Assembly: GCA_905236225.1 (NCBI GenBank)
Contig: CAJOPM010000217.1
Location: forward strand, 1 to 10,003
Direction: 5' to 3'
DNA length: 10,003 bases
Origin: an uncultured Eubacterium sp.
GTDB lineage: Bacteria; Bacillota; Clostridia; Lachnospirales; Lachnospiraceae
Shown: positions 1 through 7,104 of the stretch, piece after piece
How the letters are laid out: each line of letters starts with the position of its first letter
Position numbering within the stretch: the stretch's first letter is position 1
Translations under genes and position numbers: made by a program
The notes under the pieces: generated by a model
Database searches by the model: none
What the model was told of the DNA's origin: nothing
The model's input: the letters and a program-made list of their open reading frames with translations, nothing else

Positions 1-111
1 CGACGGAATGCTTAGCATTCCTAGTCCTTTAGGGTACCCCGACTGAGTATAGTTTGTCATAACCCCCACCTACGCTAACGCTTAGTGAGGTTGGGGATTT
101 CTCCGACTGAG
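1..111. mobile_element. Possible end of an IS200/IS605-type element
   Basis: The window opens with structure not explained by the neighbouring gene. There is a 17-base palindrome at 5-21 (GGAATGCT, centre T, AGCATTCC), an imperfect hairpin at 64-96, and a direct repeat CCGACTGAGT at 39-48 and 103-112. The plus frame starting at base 2 is open to a TGA at 44-46 and could be the last 14 codons of an off-window gene. Subterminal imperfect hairpins, no terminal inverted repeats and an end that abuts a chromosomal gene are typical of IS200/IS605 and TnpB elements, whose 3' end also carries the guide-RNA scaffold. No transposase is visible here, so this rests on layout and resemblance only. It could instead be an ordinary repeated intergenic element plus the lysA terminator. 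Confidence 0.3.
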
Positions 112-112
112 T
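39..112 (+). repeat. 10-base direct repeat CCGACTGAGT, two copies
   Basis: Copies lie at 39-48 (after ACC) and 103-112 (after TCT), flanking the hairpin at 64-96. The second copy ends on the first base of the lysA stop codon complement. Exact repetition of 10 bases this close together, around a hairpin, suggests a recognition or duplication event rather than chance. Confidence 0.5.
64..96. terminator. Imperfect hairpin downstream of lysA
   Basis: CCCC at 64-67 pairs with GGGG at 93-96, and the stem continues inward through A68-T92, C70-G90, T71-G89, C73-G87 and G74-T86 to CTAA/TTAG around a CGC loop. There are two internal mismatches. It lies 16 bases beyond the lysA stop on the minus strand and may end that transcript, but no run of T follows it (TTATGACA). 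The alternative is a subterminal palindrome of a transposable element. Confidence 0.4.
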
Positions 113-1380
113 TAAACAAGATCTTTTATAATATCAAAGCAATCAAATGTCGCAAAATAATCTTTTGTTGTTTCAGCTCGTCTGATTAGCTGATAACTTC
201 CATCTTCTTTTAATAAGATTTCGGCTGATTTTAGCCTTCCATTATAATTATATCCCATAGCGTAGCCATGTGCTCCGCTATCATGTATAACAAGATAATC
301 ACCAATATCAATTTTAGGAAGTTGTCTGTCTATAGCAAATTTATCATTATTTTCGCAAAGAGAGCCTGTTACATCATATTTATGATCCAACGGTGCATCT
401 TCTTTACCCATAACACTTATATGGTGATATGCTCCATACATTGCCGGTCTCATAAGATCAACTGCACATGCATCTACTCCAATATATTCTTTATAGGTAT
501 GCTTTTTGTGAATTGCTTTTGTAACCAAGCATCCATATGGTCCTGTCATAAAACGTCCCATTTCAGTATATATGGCAATATCATCAAGTCCGGCCGGTGT
601 AAGAATTTTCTCATATACTTTTCTTACGCCCTCTCCTATCTTAAGAATATCATTAGGCTCTTTATCCGGTTGATAAGGTATACCCACTCCTCCGGATAAA
701 TTAATAAACCTGAAATCGCAACCGGTTTCTTCTTTGATCTCAACAATAAGCTTAAATAAAATCTCAGCCAGCTCAGGATAATAATCATTTGAAACTGTAT
801 TACTAGCGAGAAAAGCATGAATACCGAACTCTTTAGCTCCTTTTTGCTTTAAAAGCTTATATCCTTCAATAAGTTGCTCTTTTGTAAATCCATATTTTGC
901 ATCTCCGGGGTTGTCCATAATACCATTTGCACCTTGGAATATACCTCCGGGATTGAATCTACAGCAGATTCTCTTTGGAATATGACCTATTGTCTTTTCT
1001 AAAAATTCTATATGTGTAAAATCATCAAGATTGATCGTAGCACCAATCTTATCTGCATAAACAAAATCCTCAGCCGGTGTATCATTAGACGAGAACATAA
1101 TCTCCTCATTGGAAAATCCTAATGAATTAGAAAGCATTAGTTCTGTCATAGATGAACAATCAGTGCCGCATCCATATTCTTTTAAAATGTTGATAATAAA
1201 CGGATTTGGATTGGCTTTAACTGCAAAATATTCTCTAAACCCTTTATTCCAGGAAAATGCCTGTTTTACTTTGCTTGCATTTTCTCTAATTCCTTTTTCG
1301 TCATAAAGATGAAAAGGCGTCGGATATTCTTTATTTATCTCTTTTAGTTTATCTAATGTAACAAATGGTTTTTTATTCAT
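112..1380 (-). CDS. lysA: Diaminopimelate decarboxylase
   Basis: PLP-dependent enzyme that decarboxylates meso-diaminopimelate to L-lysine, the last step of lysine synthesis; cytosolic, fold-type III. The 422-residue product has the PLP lysine in FAVKAN (K55), a glycine-rich phosphate loop LSGGVGIPY, the EMGRFMTGPYG stretch (usual EPGR-like motif), the CENNDKFA cysteine motif that completes the partner active site, and GAHGYAMGYNYNGR near the C-terminus. HAFLASNT replaces the more usual HCHIGSQ, as I recall from the Bacteroides-type branch of LysA. Start chosen at 1380 (MNKKPF), because GAAAGGAAG lies 8 bases upstream; the in-frame ATG 27 bases earlier lacks such a site. Full length at both ends. 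It is monocistronic and divergent from tex. Members of this family also include carboxynorspermidine and arginine decarboxylases, but the motif set favours DAP decarboxylase. Confidence 0.93.
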   Translation of the reverse strand: MNKKPFVTLDKLKEINKEYPTPFHLYDEKGIRENASKVKQAFSWNKGFREYFAVKANPNPFIINILKEYGCGTDCSSMTELMLSNSLGFSNEEIMFSSNDTPAEDFVYADKIGATINLDDFTHIEFLEKTIGHIPKRICCRFNPGGIFQGANGIMDNPGDAKYGFTKEQLIEGYKLLKQKGAKEFGIHAFLASNTVSNDYYPELAEILFKLIVEIKEETGCDFRFINLSGGVGIPYQPDKEPNDILKIGEGVRKVYEKILTPAGLDDIAIYTEMGRFMTGPYGCLVTKAIHKKHTYKEYIGVDACAVDLMRPAMYGAYHHISVMGKEDAPLDHKYDVTGSLCENNDKFAIDRQLPKIDIGDYLVIHDSGAHGYAMGYNYNGRLKSAEILLKEDGSYQLIRRAETTKDYFATFDCFDIIKDLV

Positions 1381-1419
1381 AATATAAACTTCCTTTCTAA
1401 CATACAATCTGCGTTTTTT

Positions 1420-1449
1420 AATATATCACAACATACTTAAACTATACAA
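1420..1449 (-). promoter_or_regulatory. Candidate promoter of lysA
   Basis: On the minus strand, TTGTAT (1444-1449) and TATATT (1420-1425) are separated by 18 bases, which gives a leader of about 30-35 bases before the lysA start. The region is A+T-rich, so other hexamer pairs are possible. The leader is too short for a lysine riboswitch. Confidence 0.4.
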
Positions 1450-1456
1450 TGTTTTC

Positions 1457-1485
1457 TTGCCTCATATTATCAATTTATTTATAAT
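1457..1485 (+). promoter_or_regulatory. Sigma-A type promoter of tex
   Basis: TTGCCT (1457-1462) and a perfect TATAAT (1480-1485) are separated by exactly 17 bases. Transcription would begin near 1492, about 27 bases before the tex start codon. Confidence 0.65.
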
Positions 1486-1518
1486 AGTGTTATTGCATAC
1501 AAATAAATGGAGGATATT

Positions 1519-3816
1519 ATGGACATAGCATTACAAATTTCCGAAGAATTAAACATAAAAAAAACTCAGGCTGAATCAGCAATAAAATTAATTGATGAAG
1601 GCAATACCATTCCTTTTATCGCCAGATACAGAAAAGAAGTAACCGGTTCCTTAAATGACGAAGTATTAAGGGAACTTTTTGAAAGACTTAATTATCTTAG
1701 GAATCTCGAGGAAAAAAAAGTATCTGTTATTACAAGCATAGAGGAACAAGGCTTGCTTACAGACGAACTAAAAGACCGGATCTCAAATGCCAAAACACTT
1801 ATTGCCGTAGAAGATCTTTACAGACCTTATCGTCCTAAAAGGCGTACAAAAGCTACAATTGCCAAAGAAAAGGGACTTTTACCTCTTGCTCAACTAATAT
1901 TAAAGCAAGATCCTAATATCTCACTTTTAGAAGAAGCATCAAAATATATTGATATTGAAAAGGGCGTAGAATCATCAGAAAGTGCTTTAGAAGGCGCCTC
2001 AGATATTATTGCCGAAATAATTTCCGATAATGCAACTTATCGCACTAACATACGCAAAATTTCCTTTGAATCCGGCAATATTGTTACTGCTGCTAAAGAT
2101 GAGGAAGCATCAAGTGTCTATGAAATGTATTATAATTTCAAAGAACCCGTTAAAAAAATAGCTTCTCACAGAATTTTGGCTATTAACCGAGGAGAAGCCG
2201 AAAAATTCCTTACTGTCAAATTAGAAGCCCCGATGGATGAAATTATGCATTATTTGTATAAAGAAATTATTACATCCGATAACAAAAACACAAAACAGTT
2301 TTTGGAAAATACCATTGATGATAGCTTAAAGCGTCTTATTATGCCCGCCATTGAAAGAGAAATCAGAAACACACTTACGGAAACTGCATCAGATGGAGCA
2401 ATTAACGTATTTAGTAAAAATCTTAATCAGCTGTTAATGCAGCCGCCTATCAGCGGAAAAGTTGTTCTTGGATGGGATCCTGCATTTAGAACCGGTTGCA
2501 AACTGTCTGTAGTAGATGAAACCGGAAAGGTTCTTGATACTACAGTTATTTTCCCTACTGCTCCGCAAAATAAAGTCGAAGAATCGAAAAAGGTAGTTAA
2601 AGAACTCATTAAAAAATATAATGTAAACTTGATTTCTCTTGGAAACGGTACTGCTTCACGAGAATCCGAACAAATAATTGCCGAAATTATAAAAGAAATA
2701 GATGCTGATGTTAAATACATAATCGTAAACGAAGCCGGAGCTTCAGTATATTCCGCAAGCAAAGCGGCTACCGAAGAATTCCCAAACTATGACGTTGGAC
2801 AACGTTCAGCAATATCTATGGCAAGACGCCTTCAAGATCCACTTGCTGAACTTGTTAAAATTGATCCTAAATCAATTGGTGTCGGCCAATATCAGCATGA
2901 TATGAATCAAAAGAAGTTAGATGATGCCTTATCCGGCGTAGTTGAATCATGTGTTAATAAAGTTGGCGTAGACTTAAATACAGCATCGGCCTCTCTTATG
3001 GAGTATATATCCGGAATCAATGCGACTGTAGCTAAAAATATAGTTGCCTACAGAGAAAAAAACGGTCGTTTCACATCTCGTAATGAATTGCTTAAAGTTA
3101 GTAAATTAGGTCCTAAAGCATATCAACAATGTGCCGGTTTTATGCGCATCAACAATGCTAATAACCCATTAGATGCAACAGCTGTTCATCCCGAAAGTTA
3201 CAGTGCCGTTGAGTCCTTGTTTACTCTCCTTGGTTTAAGCAAAAACGATATCAAACCCGGGCATCTAAGCGGAATAAAAGCTAAAATCACAGATTTAGAT
3301 GATGTAGCAAGTCAAATAGGTATCGGAGTACCTACTCTTACCGATATTCTTGATGAACTTGAAAAACCTGCCAGAGATCCAAGAGCAGATATGCCGGGTG
3401 CTATTTTAAGAAGTGATGTTTTGGAAATAAAAGATTTAAAAGTCGGGATGATTCTAAAAGGCACTGTTAGAAATATTGTTGACTTTGGTGTATTTGTAGA
3501 TATTGGTGTTCATCAAGACGGACTTGTTCATATCAGTCAAATCACAGACAGATTTATTAAGCACCCTCTTGATGTAGTAAGCGTTGGAGATATTGTTGAT
3601 GTTAAAATTCTTGATGTAGATGTTGACAGGCAAAAAATTTCATTAACCATGAAATTAAATGAAAATGCCAGTCCTCAAAGCGCTTTTAAACCATCAAAAA
3701 CTTCAAAACATAATAATAAACGCGAGCAAAAAAATAACAGATCTCATAAACCCAATAAAAATTCATCAAAAAAGGGCTTAACTCTTGGTGATTTAGTTGG
3801 AAAAATAGAGCTCTAA
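1519..3816 (+). CDS. tex: Tex-family S1-domain RNA-binding protein
   Basis: Cytosolic nucleic-acid-binding protein related to Tex of Bordetella and Pseudomonas and to eukaryotic Spt6; thought to act in transcription or RNA metabolism. The 765-residue product shows the family order: N-terminal helical region with IPFIARYRKE near residues 30-40 and DLYRPYRPKRRT near 95, a YqgF/RNase H-like domain starting at GWDPAFRTGCK (about 314) with GNGTASRESE, helix-hairpin-helix repeats (about 490-545), and an S1 domain (about 640-712: GVFVDIG, DGLVHISQ). A Lys/Asn/Ser-rich basic tail of about 45 residues follows and ends in LGDLVGKIEL. Start set at 1519 because GGAGG at 1509-1513 sits 5 bases upstream; the earlier ATG at 1507 overlaps that site. 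No clear terminator hairpin follows, only a T7 run near 3836-3842. Confidence 0.95.
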   Translation: MDIALQISEELNIKKTQAESAIKLIDEGNTIPFIARYRKEVTGSLNDEVLRELFERLNYLRNLEEKKVSVITSIEEQGLLTDELKDRISNAKTLIAVEDLYRPYRPKRRTKATIAKEKGLLPLAQLILKQDPNISLLEEASKYIDIEKGVESSESALEGASDIIAEIISDNATYRTNIRKISFESGNIVTAAKDEEASSVYEMYYNFKEPVKKIASHRILAINRGEAEKFLTVKLEAPMDEIMHYLYKEIITSDNKNTKQFLENTIDDSLKRLIMPAIEREIRNTLTETASDGAINVFSKNLNQLLMQPPISGKVVLGWDPAFRTGCKLSVVDETGKVLDTTVIFPTAPQNKVEESKKVVKELIKKYNVNLISLGNGTASRESEQIIAEIIKEIDADVKYIIVNEAGASVYSASKAATEEFPNYDVGQRSAISMARRLQDPLAELVKIDPKSIGVGQYQHDMNQKKLDDALSGVVESCVNKVGVDLNTASASLMEYISGINATVAKNIVAYREKNGRFTSRNELLKVSKLGPKAYQQCAGFMRINNANNPLDATAVHPESYSAVESLFTLLGLSKNDIKPGHLSGIKAKITDLDDVASQIGIGVPTLTDILDELEKPARDPRADMPGAILRSDVLEIKDLKVGMILKGTVRNIVDFGVFVDIGVHQDGLVHISQITDRFIKHPLDVVSVGDIVDVKILDVDVDRQKISLTMKLNENASPQSAFKPSKTSKHNNKREQKNNRSHKPNKNSSKKGLTLGDLVGKIEL

Positions 3817-3843
3817 TTTGCTATTTACTTTAATGTTTTTTTG

Positions 3844-3872
3844 TTGACATTAAAAAAATTATATAGTATATT
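3844..3872 (+). promoter_or_regulatory. Strong promoter of tRNA-Thr
   Basis: A perfect TTGACA (3844-3849) is followed after 17 bases by TATATT (3867-3872). Transcription would start near 3879, about 19 bases before the mature tRNA 5' end. It is one of the best-matched promoters in the window, as expected for a stable RNA gene. Confidence 0.85.
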
Positions 3873-3897
3873 ATTTCGGTCGGACATTTTAGTCTAA

Positions 3898-3970
3898 GCT
3901 GCCATGGCTCAGTCGGTAGAGCGTCGCATTGGTAGTGCGGAGGTCACGGGTTCGATTCCCGTTGGCAGCT
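3898..3970 (+). tRNA. tRNA-Thr (anticodon GGU)
   Basis: A complete 73-base cloverleaf. The acceptor stem GCTGCCA/TGGCAGC is perfectly paired. The D arm is GCTC/GAGC with loop AGTCGGTA. The anticodon stem TCGCA/TGCGG has one terminal T-G pair and a 7-base loop TTGGTAG, giving anticodon GGT, which reads ACC and ACU threonine codons. The T arm is ACGGG/CCCGT with loop TTCGATT, and the discriminator base is T. The 3' CCA is not encoded (TTAA follows), so it must be added by nucleotidyltransferase. It stands alone between tex and amt with its own promoter and terminator. Confidence 0.96.
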
Positions 3971-4001
3971 TTAATTAAATATGTTATACTGTTCAAAGCA
4001 A

Positions 4002-4038
4002 AGGTGCTTTTGGGAATACCCCCAATAGCATCTTTTTT
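4002..4038 (+). terminator. Intrinsic terminator after tRNA-Thr
   Basis: AGGTGC (4002-4007) pairs with GCATCT (4028-4033), the stem continuing through TTTTGGG/CCCAATA with one mismatch around an AATACC-type loop. A T6 run at 4033-4038 follows directly. It begins 31 bases after the tRNA and should separate it from amt. Confidence 0.8.
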
Positions 4039-4067
4039 GAAATAAATAAATCCATAAAAATTATACT
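4037..4067 (+). promoter_or_regulatory. Candidate promoter of amt
   Basis: TTGAAA (4037-4042) and TATACT (4062-4067) are 19 bases apart, a little longer than ideal. Transcription would begin near 4074, just before the long leader hairpin. No TGT-N-ACA type GlnR box is visible nearby. Confidence 0.45.
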
Positions 4068-4075
4068 GATAACAC

Positions 4076-4124
4076 AATGGCGTGTTGCTATGCTTGATTG
4101 CATGGTGATGCGCCATTTTGTTTT
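4076..4124 (+). promoter_or_regulatory. Long leader hairpin with T-rich tail: possible attenuator of amt
   Basis: AATGGCG (4076-4082) pairs with CGCCATT (4111-4117). Inside it TGTTGCTATGC pairs without interruption with GCATGGTGATG if G-T pairs are allowed, giving an 18-pair stem around a TTGATT loop. The sequence TTGTTTT (4118-4124) follows, so the element has the form of an intrinsic terminator about 25 bases before the amt start codon. Seven G-T pairs mean that it is self-complementary as RNA on this strand rather than a DNA palindrome. It may cause premature termination or may be a 5' stabilising hairpin, since transcription probably begins at its base. Confidence 0.55.
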
Positions 4125-4135
4125 ATCAAAACAAA
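4117..4135 (+). promoter_or_regulatory. Second small hairpin next to the amt ribosome binding site
   Basis: TTTGTTTT (4117-4124) is fully complementary to AAAACAAA (4128-4135) around an ATC loop. It uses the T-rich tail of the preceding terminator-like hairpin and stops one base before GGAGG (4136-4140). Forming it could remove the T tract needed for termination, or could hold the ribosome site open at the foot of the stem. Its A-T pairs make it weak alone. Confidence 0.4.
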
Positions 4136-4148
4136 GGAGGAATTTAAT

Positions 4149-5909
4149 ATGGATATTACATCACTTGCAACAAGCGTTGATACAGGATGGACTTTGCTTG
4201 GTGCAGCAATGGTCTTCTTTATGCAGGCAGGTTTTTGCATGCTGGAATCCGGACTTACACGAGCAAAAAATGCAGGTAATATTATTATGAAAAACCTTGT
4301 AGATTTTGCTGTAGGTACGCCTTTTTACTGGTTTTTAGGATTTGGTATTATGTTTGGTTCTGCAGGATTATTTATTGGCAAAGCAGATTTATTCTCGATT
4401 CACCAAACCGACTTTACAACAATGATATTTCAAACTGTATTTTGTGCAACATCTGCTACCATCGTATCAGGTGCTGTAGCCGAAAGAACCAAATTCAGTT
4501 CCTATTGCATATTCAGCTGTGTAATAAGTCTAATAATCTATCCAATCAGCGGTCATTGGATTTGGGGCGGCGGTTGGTTATCAGTTCTGGGATTTCATGA
4601 CTTTGCCGGTTCTACAGCAGTACATATGGTAGGCGGCGTTGCTGCATTAATGGGGGCAATTGTTGTCGGTCCTAGAATAGGTAAATACAAAAAAGATGGA
4701 TCTTCAAATGCTATTTTAGGACATAACTTAACTTCTGCTGCTCTGGGCGTATTTATATTATGGTTCTGCTGGTTTGGATTTAACGGCTGCTCAACAGTCG
4801 GACTTTCCGATGGCCTTAGTGATACAGCAGCTAGAGTATTTTATACAACAAATCTTGCTACATGCACAGCAACTTTAGGTGCTTTAATCACCACATGGAT
4901 AAAGTACAAAAAACCTGATGTTTCTATGACACTTAACGGAACACTTGCCGGTTTGGTTGCCATAACTGCCGGATGTGATACTGTTACTCCTGTAGGAGCT
5001 GCTATTATAGGTGTTATTTCAGGTGTATGCATAGTATTTGCTGTCGAGATTATTGATAAGAAATTAAAAGTCGACGATCCAGTCGGTGCCGTAGCTGTTC
5101 ATGGTTTTTGTGGTATGCTTGGTACGATTTTAACCGGTCTTTTTTCATATTATGACTTTGGATCCGGCGAAAGAATCGGTTTGTTCTATGGAGGAGGCGC
5201 ACACTTCTTCTTGGTTCAATGCCTAGGTGTTTTGACCGTTGCTCTGTGGTCAGGATGTATTTCGTTTATCGTATTTAAGCTGCTAAAACATACAATTGGA
5301 ATAAGATGCAGCGCTGAAGAAGAGCTTGACGGTCTTGATTTACATGAACACGGCCTTACATCAGCATATGCTGACTTTACACTTTCATCCTCAATTAACA
5401 ACTTTGGCGGACATAACGAGAAGGTCAAAGACTTGCTTATGGCTCCTGAAAATGAAAAGGTTCCTATGGATGAAGCTGTTCCTGTACAATTAAAGGAAAC
5501 AAAACACATCCCAGGCGAGCCTATTACGGCTTATGATTCAAAAATTACCAAAATTACAATTTTAGCTAAACAAAATCGTTTCGATGATTTGAAAGAGGCA
5601 TTAGATGCAATAGATATTACCGGAATGACTGTAACTAATGTTTTGGGATGTGGTGTACAGAAAGGCCGTACCGATTATTATCGTGGTGTTAAGATGGAAA
5701 CTATCTTGCATCCCAGAATTCAGGTTGATATTGTAGTATGCACTGTGCCGGCTTCTCTTGTAATAGAAACAGCCCGTAAAGTTTTATATACCGGACATAT
5801 AGGCGATGGCAAAATATTTGTTTATGATGTCGAGCAAGTTATAAAGGTAAGAACAGGCGAAGTAGGTAGAGAAGCTCTGTTAGATGTAGATATAAATAAG
5901 AAACAATAA
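4149..5909 (+). CDS. amt: Ammonium transporter fused to a PII regulator (Amt-PII)
   Basis: Integral membrane ammonium channel carrying its own nitrogen sensor; 586 residues against about 400-430 for ordinary Amt. Residues 1 to about 400 are a complete Amt domain: the family signature from D151 (DFAGSTAVH), the twin pore histidines H159 and H318 (VHGFCGML), and the cytosolic LDLHEHG segment near 400. About 60 polar residues then lead to a full PII domain at about 467-577. This has the T-loop GCGVQKG...YYRG (residues 500-513) and the nucleotide-binding B-loop TGHIGDGKIF (548-557), colinear with E. coli PII at a constant offset of 465. The uridylylation tyrosine Y51 is Met516, whereas the pore-inserting Arg47 (R512), Gln39 and Lys40 are kept. 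Start at 4149 chosen because GGAGG lies 8 bases upstream; the ATG at 4098 lies inside the leader hairpin. Stop and hairpin at the end show a single cistron. Confidence 0.95.
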   Translation: MDITSLATSVDTGWTLLGAAMVFFMQAGFCMLESGLTRAKNAGNIIMKNLVDFAVGTPFYWFLGFGIMFGSAGLFIGKADLFSIHQTDFTTMIFQTVFCATSATIVSGAVAERTKFSSYCIFSCVISLIIYPISGHWIWGGGWLSVLGFHDFAGSTAVHMVGGVAALMGAIVVGPRIGKYKKDGSSNAILGHNLTSAALGVFILWFCWFGFNGCSTVGLSDGLSDTAARVFYTTNLATCTATLGALITTWIKYKKPDVSMTLNGTLAGLVAITAGCDTVTPVGAAIIGVISGVCIVFAVEIIDKKLKVDDPVGAVAVHGFCGMLGTILTGLFSYYDFGSGERIGLFYGGGAHFFLVQCLGVLTVALWSGCISFIVFKLLKHTIGIRCSAEEELDGLDLHEHGLTSAYADFTLSSSINNFGGHNEKVKDLLMAPENEKVPMDEAVPVQLKETKHIPGEPITAYDSKITKITILAKQNRFDDLKEALDAIDITGMTVTNVLGCGVQKGRTDYYRGVKMETILHPRIQVDIVVCTVPASLVIETARKVLYTGHIGDGKIFVYDVEQVIKVRTGEVGREALLDVDINKKQ

Positions 5910-5912
5910 ATA

Positions 5913-5947
5913 ATTTACCCCAATTCATAAAATGCTTTGGGGTAAAT
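5913..5947. terminator. Terminator hairpin between convergent genes
   Basis: ATTTACCCCAA (5913-5923) and TTGGGGTAAAT (5937-5947) form a perfect 11-bp stem, starting 4 bases after the amt stop. On the minus strand the stem is followed by TTATTTATTG, so it could also end the S66 peptidase transcript. On the plus strand the T tract is poor. Confidence 0.6.
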
Positions 5948-5961
5948 AAGCAGCTAAGCAG

Positions 5962-5997
5962 CCACCAAGATACGGGAATTTATCCCGCACTTGGTGG
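5962..5997. terminator. Hairpin abutting the S66 gene stop codon
   Basis: CCACCAAG (5962-5969) pairs with CTTGGTGG (5990-5997), and inside it CGGGA pairs with TCCCG around a short AT loop. The stem begins at the base next to the stop codon at 5998-6000. Its minus-strand tail (GGCTGCTTAGCTGCTT) has no clean T run, so it may be the first half of a two-hairpin terminator with 5913-5947 or a 3' mRNA-stabilising stem. Confidence 0.5.
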
Positions 5998-7020
5998 TTA
6001 AAAGCTCATATCTATCGAAATATCATTAAAATTCGCATCTACATAAGCATAACTTCCGCAAATAAGCGGCATAGCCGGAGGCAGATGGCCGATATCAGAA
6101 TCCATAATTATTGGCACATTATATTTATCAAGTATTCCTGTTACTGCCCTATATTGATCTAGGCCAAACATAGGCTCATCAAAATGCATTGGACGACCAA
6201 TTATAAATCCTTTAACATTTTCAAACCAACCGCAGTTATCTAAATTCCAAAGACTTCTTCTTATTGACATAACATTAAGGTCACAGCTTTCTAAGAACCA
6301 TATTATTCCGTCTTCTTTATATTTTGCGTTAAATTCTCTAACCTTATCAAATTTGGTTCCGGTAAGATTAGTCAGGCAATCTAAACAGCCTCCTATTAAT
6401 CTTCCGCTAAATGATGCCTTTTTATCATCTGTGTTATATATCAATTTTTTAGTTTCCGTAAGATTGTATGGAGCCGTTGGATTATCCTCTGATTTTAGCG
6501 ATGTCATCTCCCATTTATCATACCCAGAGATCTTACTTTTGCGCCCACTAATAAGCTTATAAGCATCATCTATTGAATCATGCCATTTGCTCATCCCAAA
6601 AGTTGCAGCACACGGGCCATAAATTGAAGCTACATCGCATAATGTTGTAAGCAAAAACGTAAAATTCGTATTATCTGAGTATCCCATAAAAAATTTAGGC
6701 TTTGCATTGTTTATCTGTTGAAAATCAATATAATTAACTACTTCACACATTAACTCTCCCCCACCGCATGATATTATGACGTCACACTTATCATCTAAAT
6801 ACATGCTGCTTAGTTCTTTTGCACAACTTTGAGGCGTAGAACTTATACCAATTCCATCGCCTTTGTATGCATTCTCTCCAACTATGCACTTATATCCTCT
6901 ATTGCTAAAATTATCCAAAGCAGCCTTAAAACCACTTTTATATGGCTCAATATTACAACCAAAAGCAGGCGCTGCAAATCCTATTGTTCCATAATCCTTT
7001 AAAAATTTGGGATATCTCAT
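5998..7020 (-). CDS. S66-family LD-carboxypeptidase / MccF-like peptidase
   Basis: Serine hydrolase of family S66, whose members trim the terminal D-alanine from L,D-linked murein peptides (LdcA) or cleave microcin C-type aminoacyl nucleotides (MccF). The 340-residue product has the family nucleophile in FMGYSDNT (S115), the catalytic Glu in FLESCD (E244) and the catalytic His in DIGHLPP (H312), a complete Ser-Glu-His triad. ISCGGGEL (83-90) matches the glycine-rich segment ahead of the nucleophile. There is no signal peptide or membrane segment, so a cytosolic location is expected. The start at 7020 has GAAAGG 8 bases upstream. Length and the long insert between S115 and E244 look more like MccF-type proteins than short LdcA, but substrate cannot be assigned from motifs. 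It has its own promoter and is convergent to amt. Confidence 0.88.
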   Translation of the reverse strand: MRYPKFLKDYGTIGFAAPAFGCNIEPYKSGFKAALDNFSNRGYKCIVGENAYKGDGIGISSTPQSCAKELSSMYLDDKCDVIISCGGGELMCEVVNYIDFQQINNAKPKFFMGYSDNTNFTFLLTTLCDVASIYGPCAATFGMSKWHDSIDDAYKLISGRKSKISGYDKWEMTSLKSEDNPTAPYNLTETKKLIYNTDDKKASFSGRLIGGCLDCLTNLTGTKFDKVREFNAKYKEDGIIWFLESCDLNVMSIRRSLWNLDNCGWFENVKGFIIGRPMHFDEPMFGLDQYRAVTGILDKYNVPIIMDSDIGHLPPAMPLICGSYAYVDANFNDISIDMSF

Positions 7021-7075
7021 AAATTATACCTTTCATAGTTTTTTCACATTTTTGACAAAAAAATAACACATTGAG

Positions 7076-7104
7076 ATTATATACTGTACTCATCAGTTGA
7101 GAAA
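7076..7104 (-). promoter_or_regulatory. Candidate promoter of the S66 peptidase gene
   Basis: A perfect minus-strand TATAAT (7076-7081) lies 17 bases from TTTCTC (7099-7104), a weak -35. The first operator-like repeat overlaps this -35. A weak -35 with overlapping repeats fits a regulated promoter. The leader would be about 48 bases. Confidence 0.45.

Noticed and set aside
268..699. A 143-codon plus-strand open frame inside lysA, and similar antisense frames in tex, amt, the S66 gene and the sulfotransferase
   Set aside because: They lie opposite well-supported genes, have no ribosome sites and give Ile/Cys/Phe-rich translations with no recognisable domain.
1381..1518. A lysine riboswitch before lysA
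   Set aside because: Only 138 bases separate lysA from tex and they hold two promoters; there is no room for the long five-helix aptamer and no matching helices.
3802..3842. A terminator at the end of tex (AAATAG ... CTATTT followed by T7)
   Set aside because: The stem is only 6 bp with a 12-base loop, overlaps the stop codon and sits 9 or more bases from the T run, so it is not convincing.
4002..4117. Two hairpins with six-base loops before amt as an ANTAR-protein antitermination target
   Set aside because: The ANTAR-responsive RNA requires A at position 1 and G at position 4 of each hexaloop; the loops here (AATACC and TTGATT) do not fit, and the tRNA terminator and the leader hairpin probably belong to different transcripts.
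4098..4148. An earlier in-frame ATG that would add 17 residues to the Amt-PII protein
   Set aside because: It lies inside the leader hairpin with no ribosome site, whereas the ATG at 4149 has GGAGG 8 bases upstream and begins the Amt domain in the usual place.
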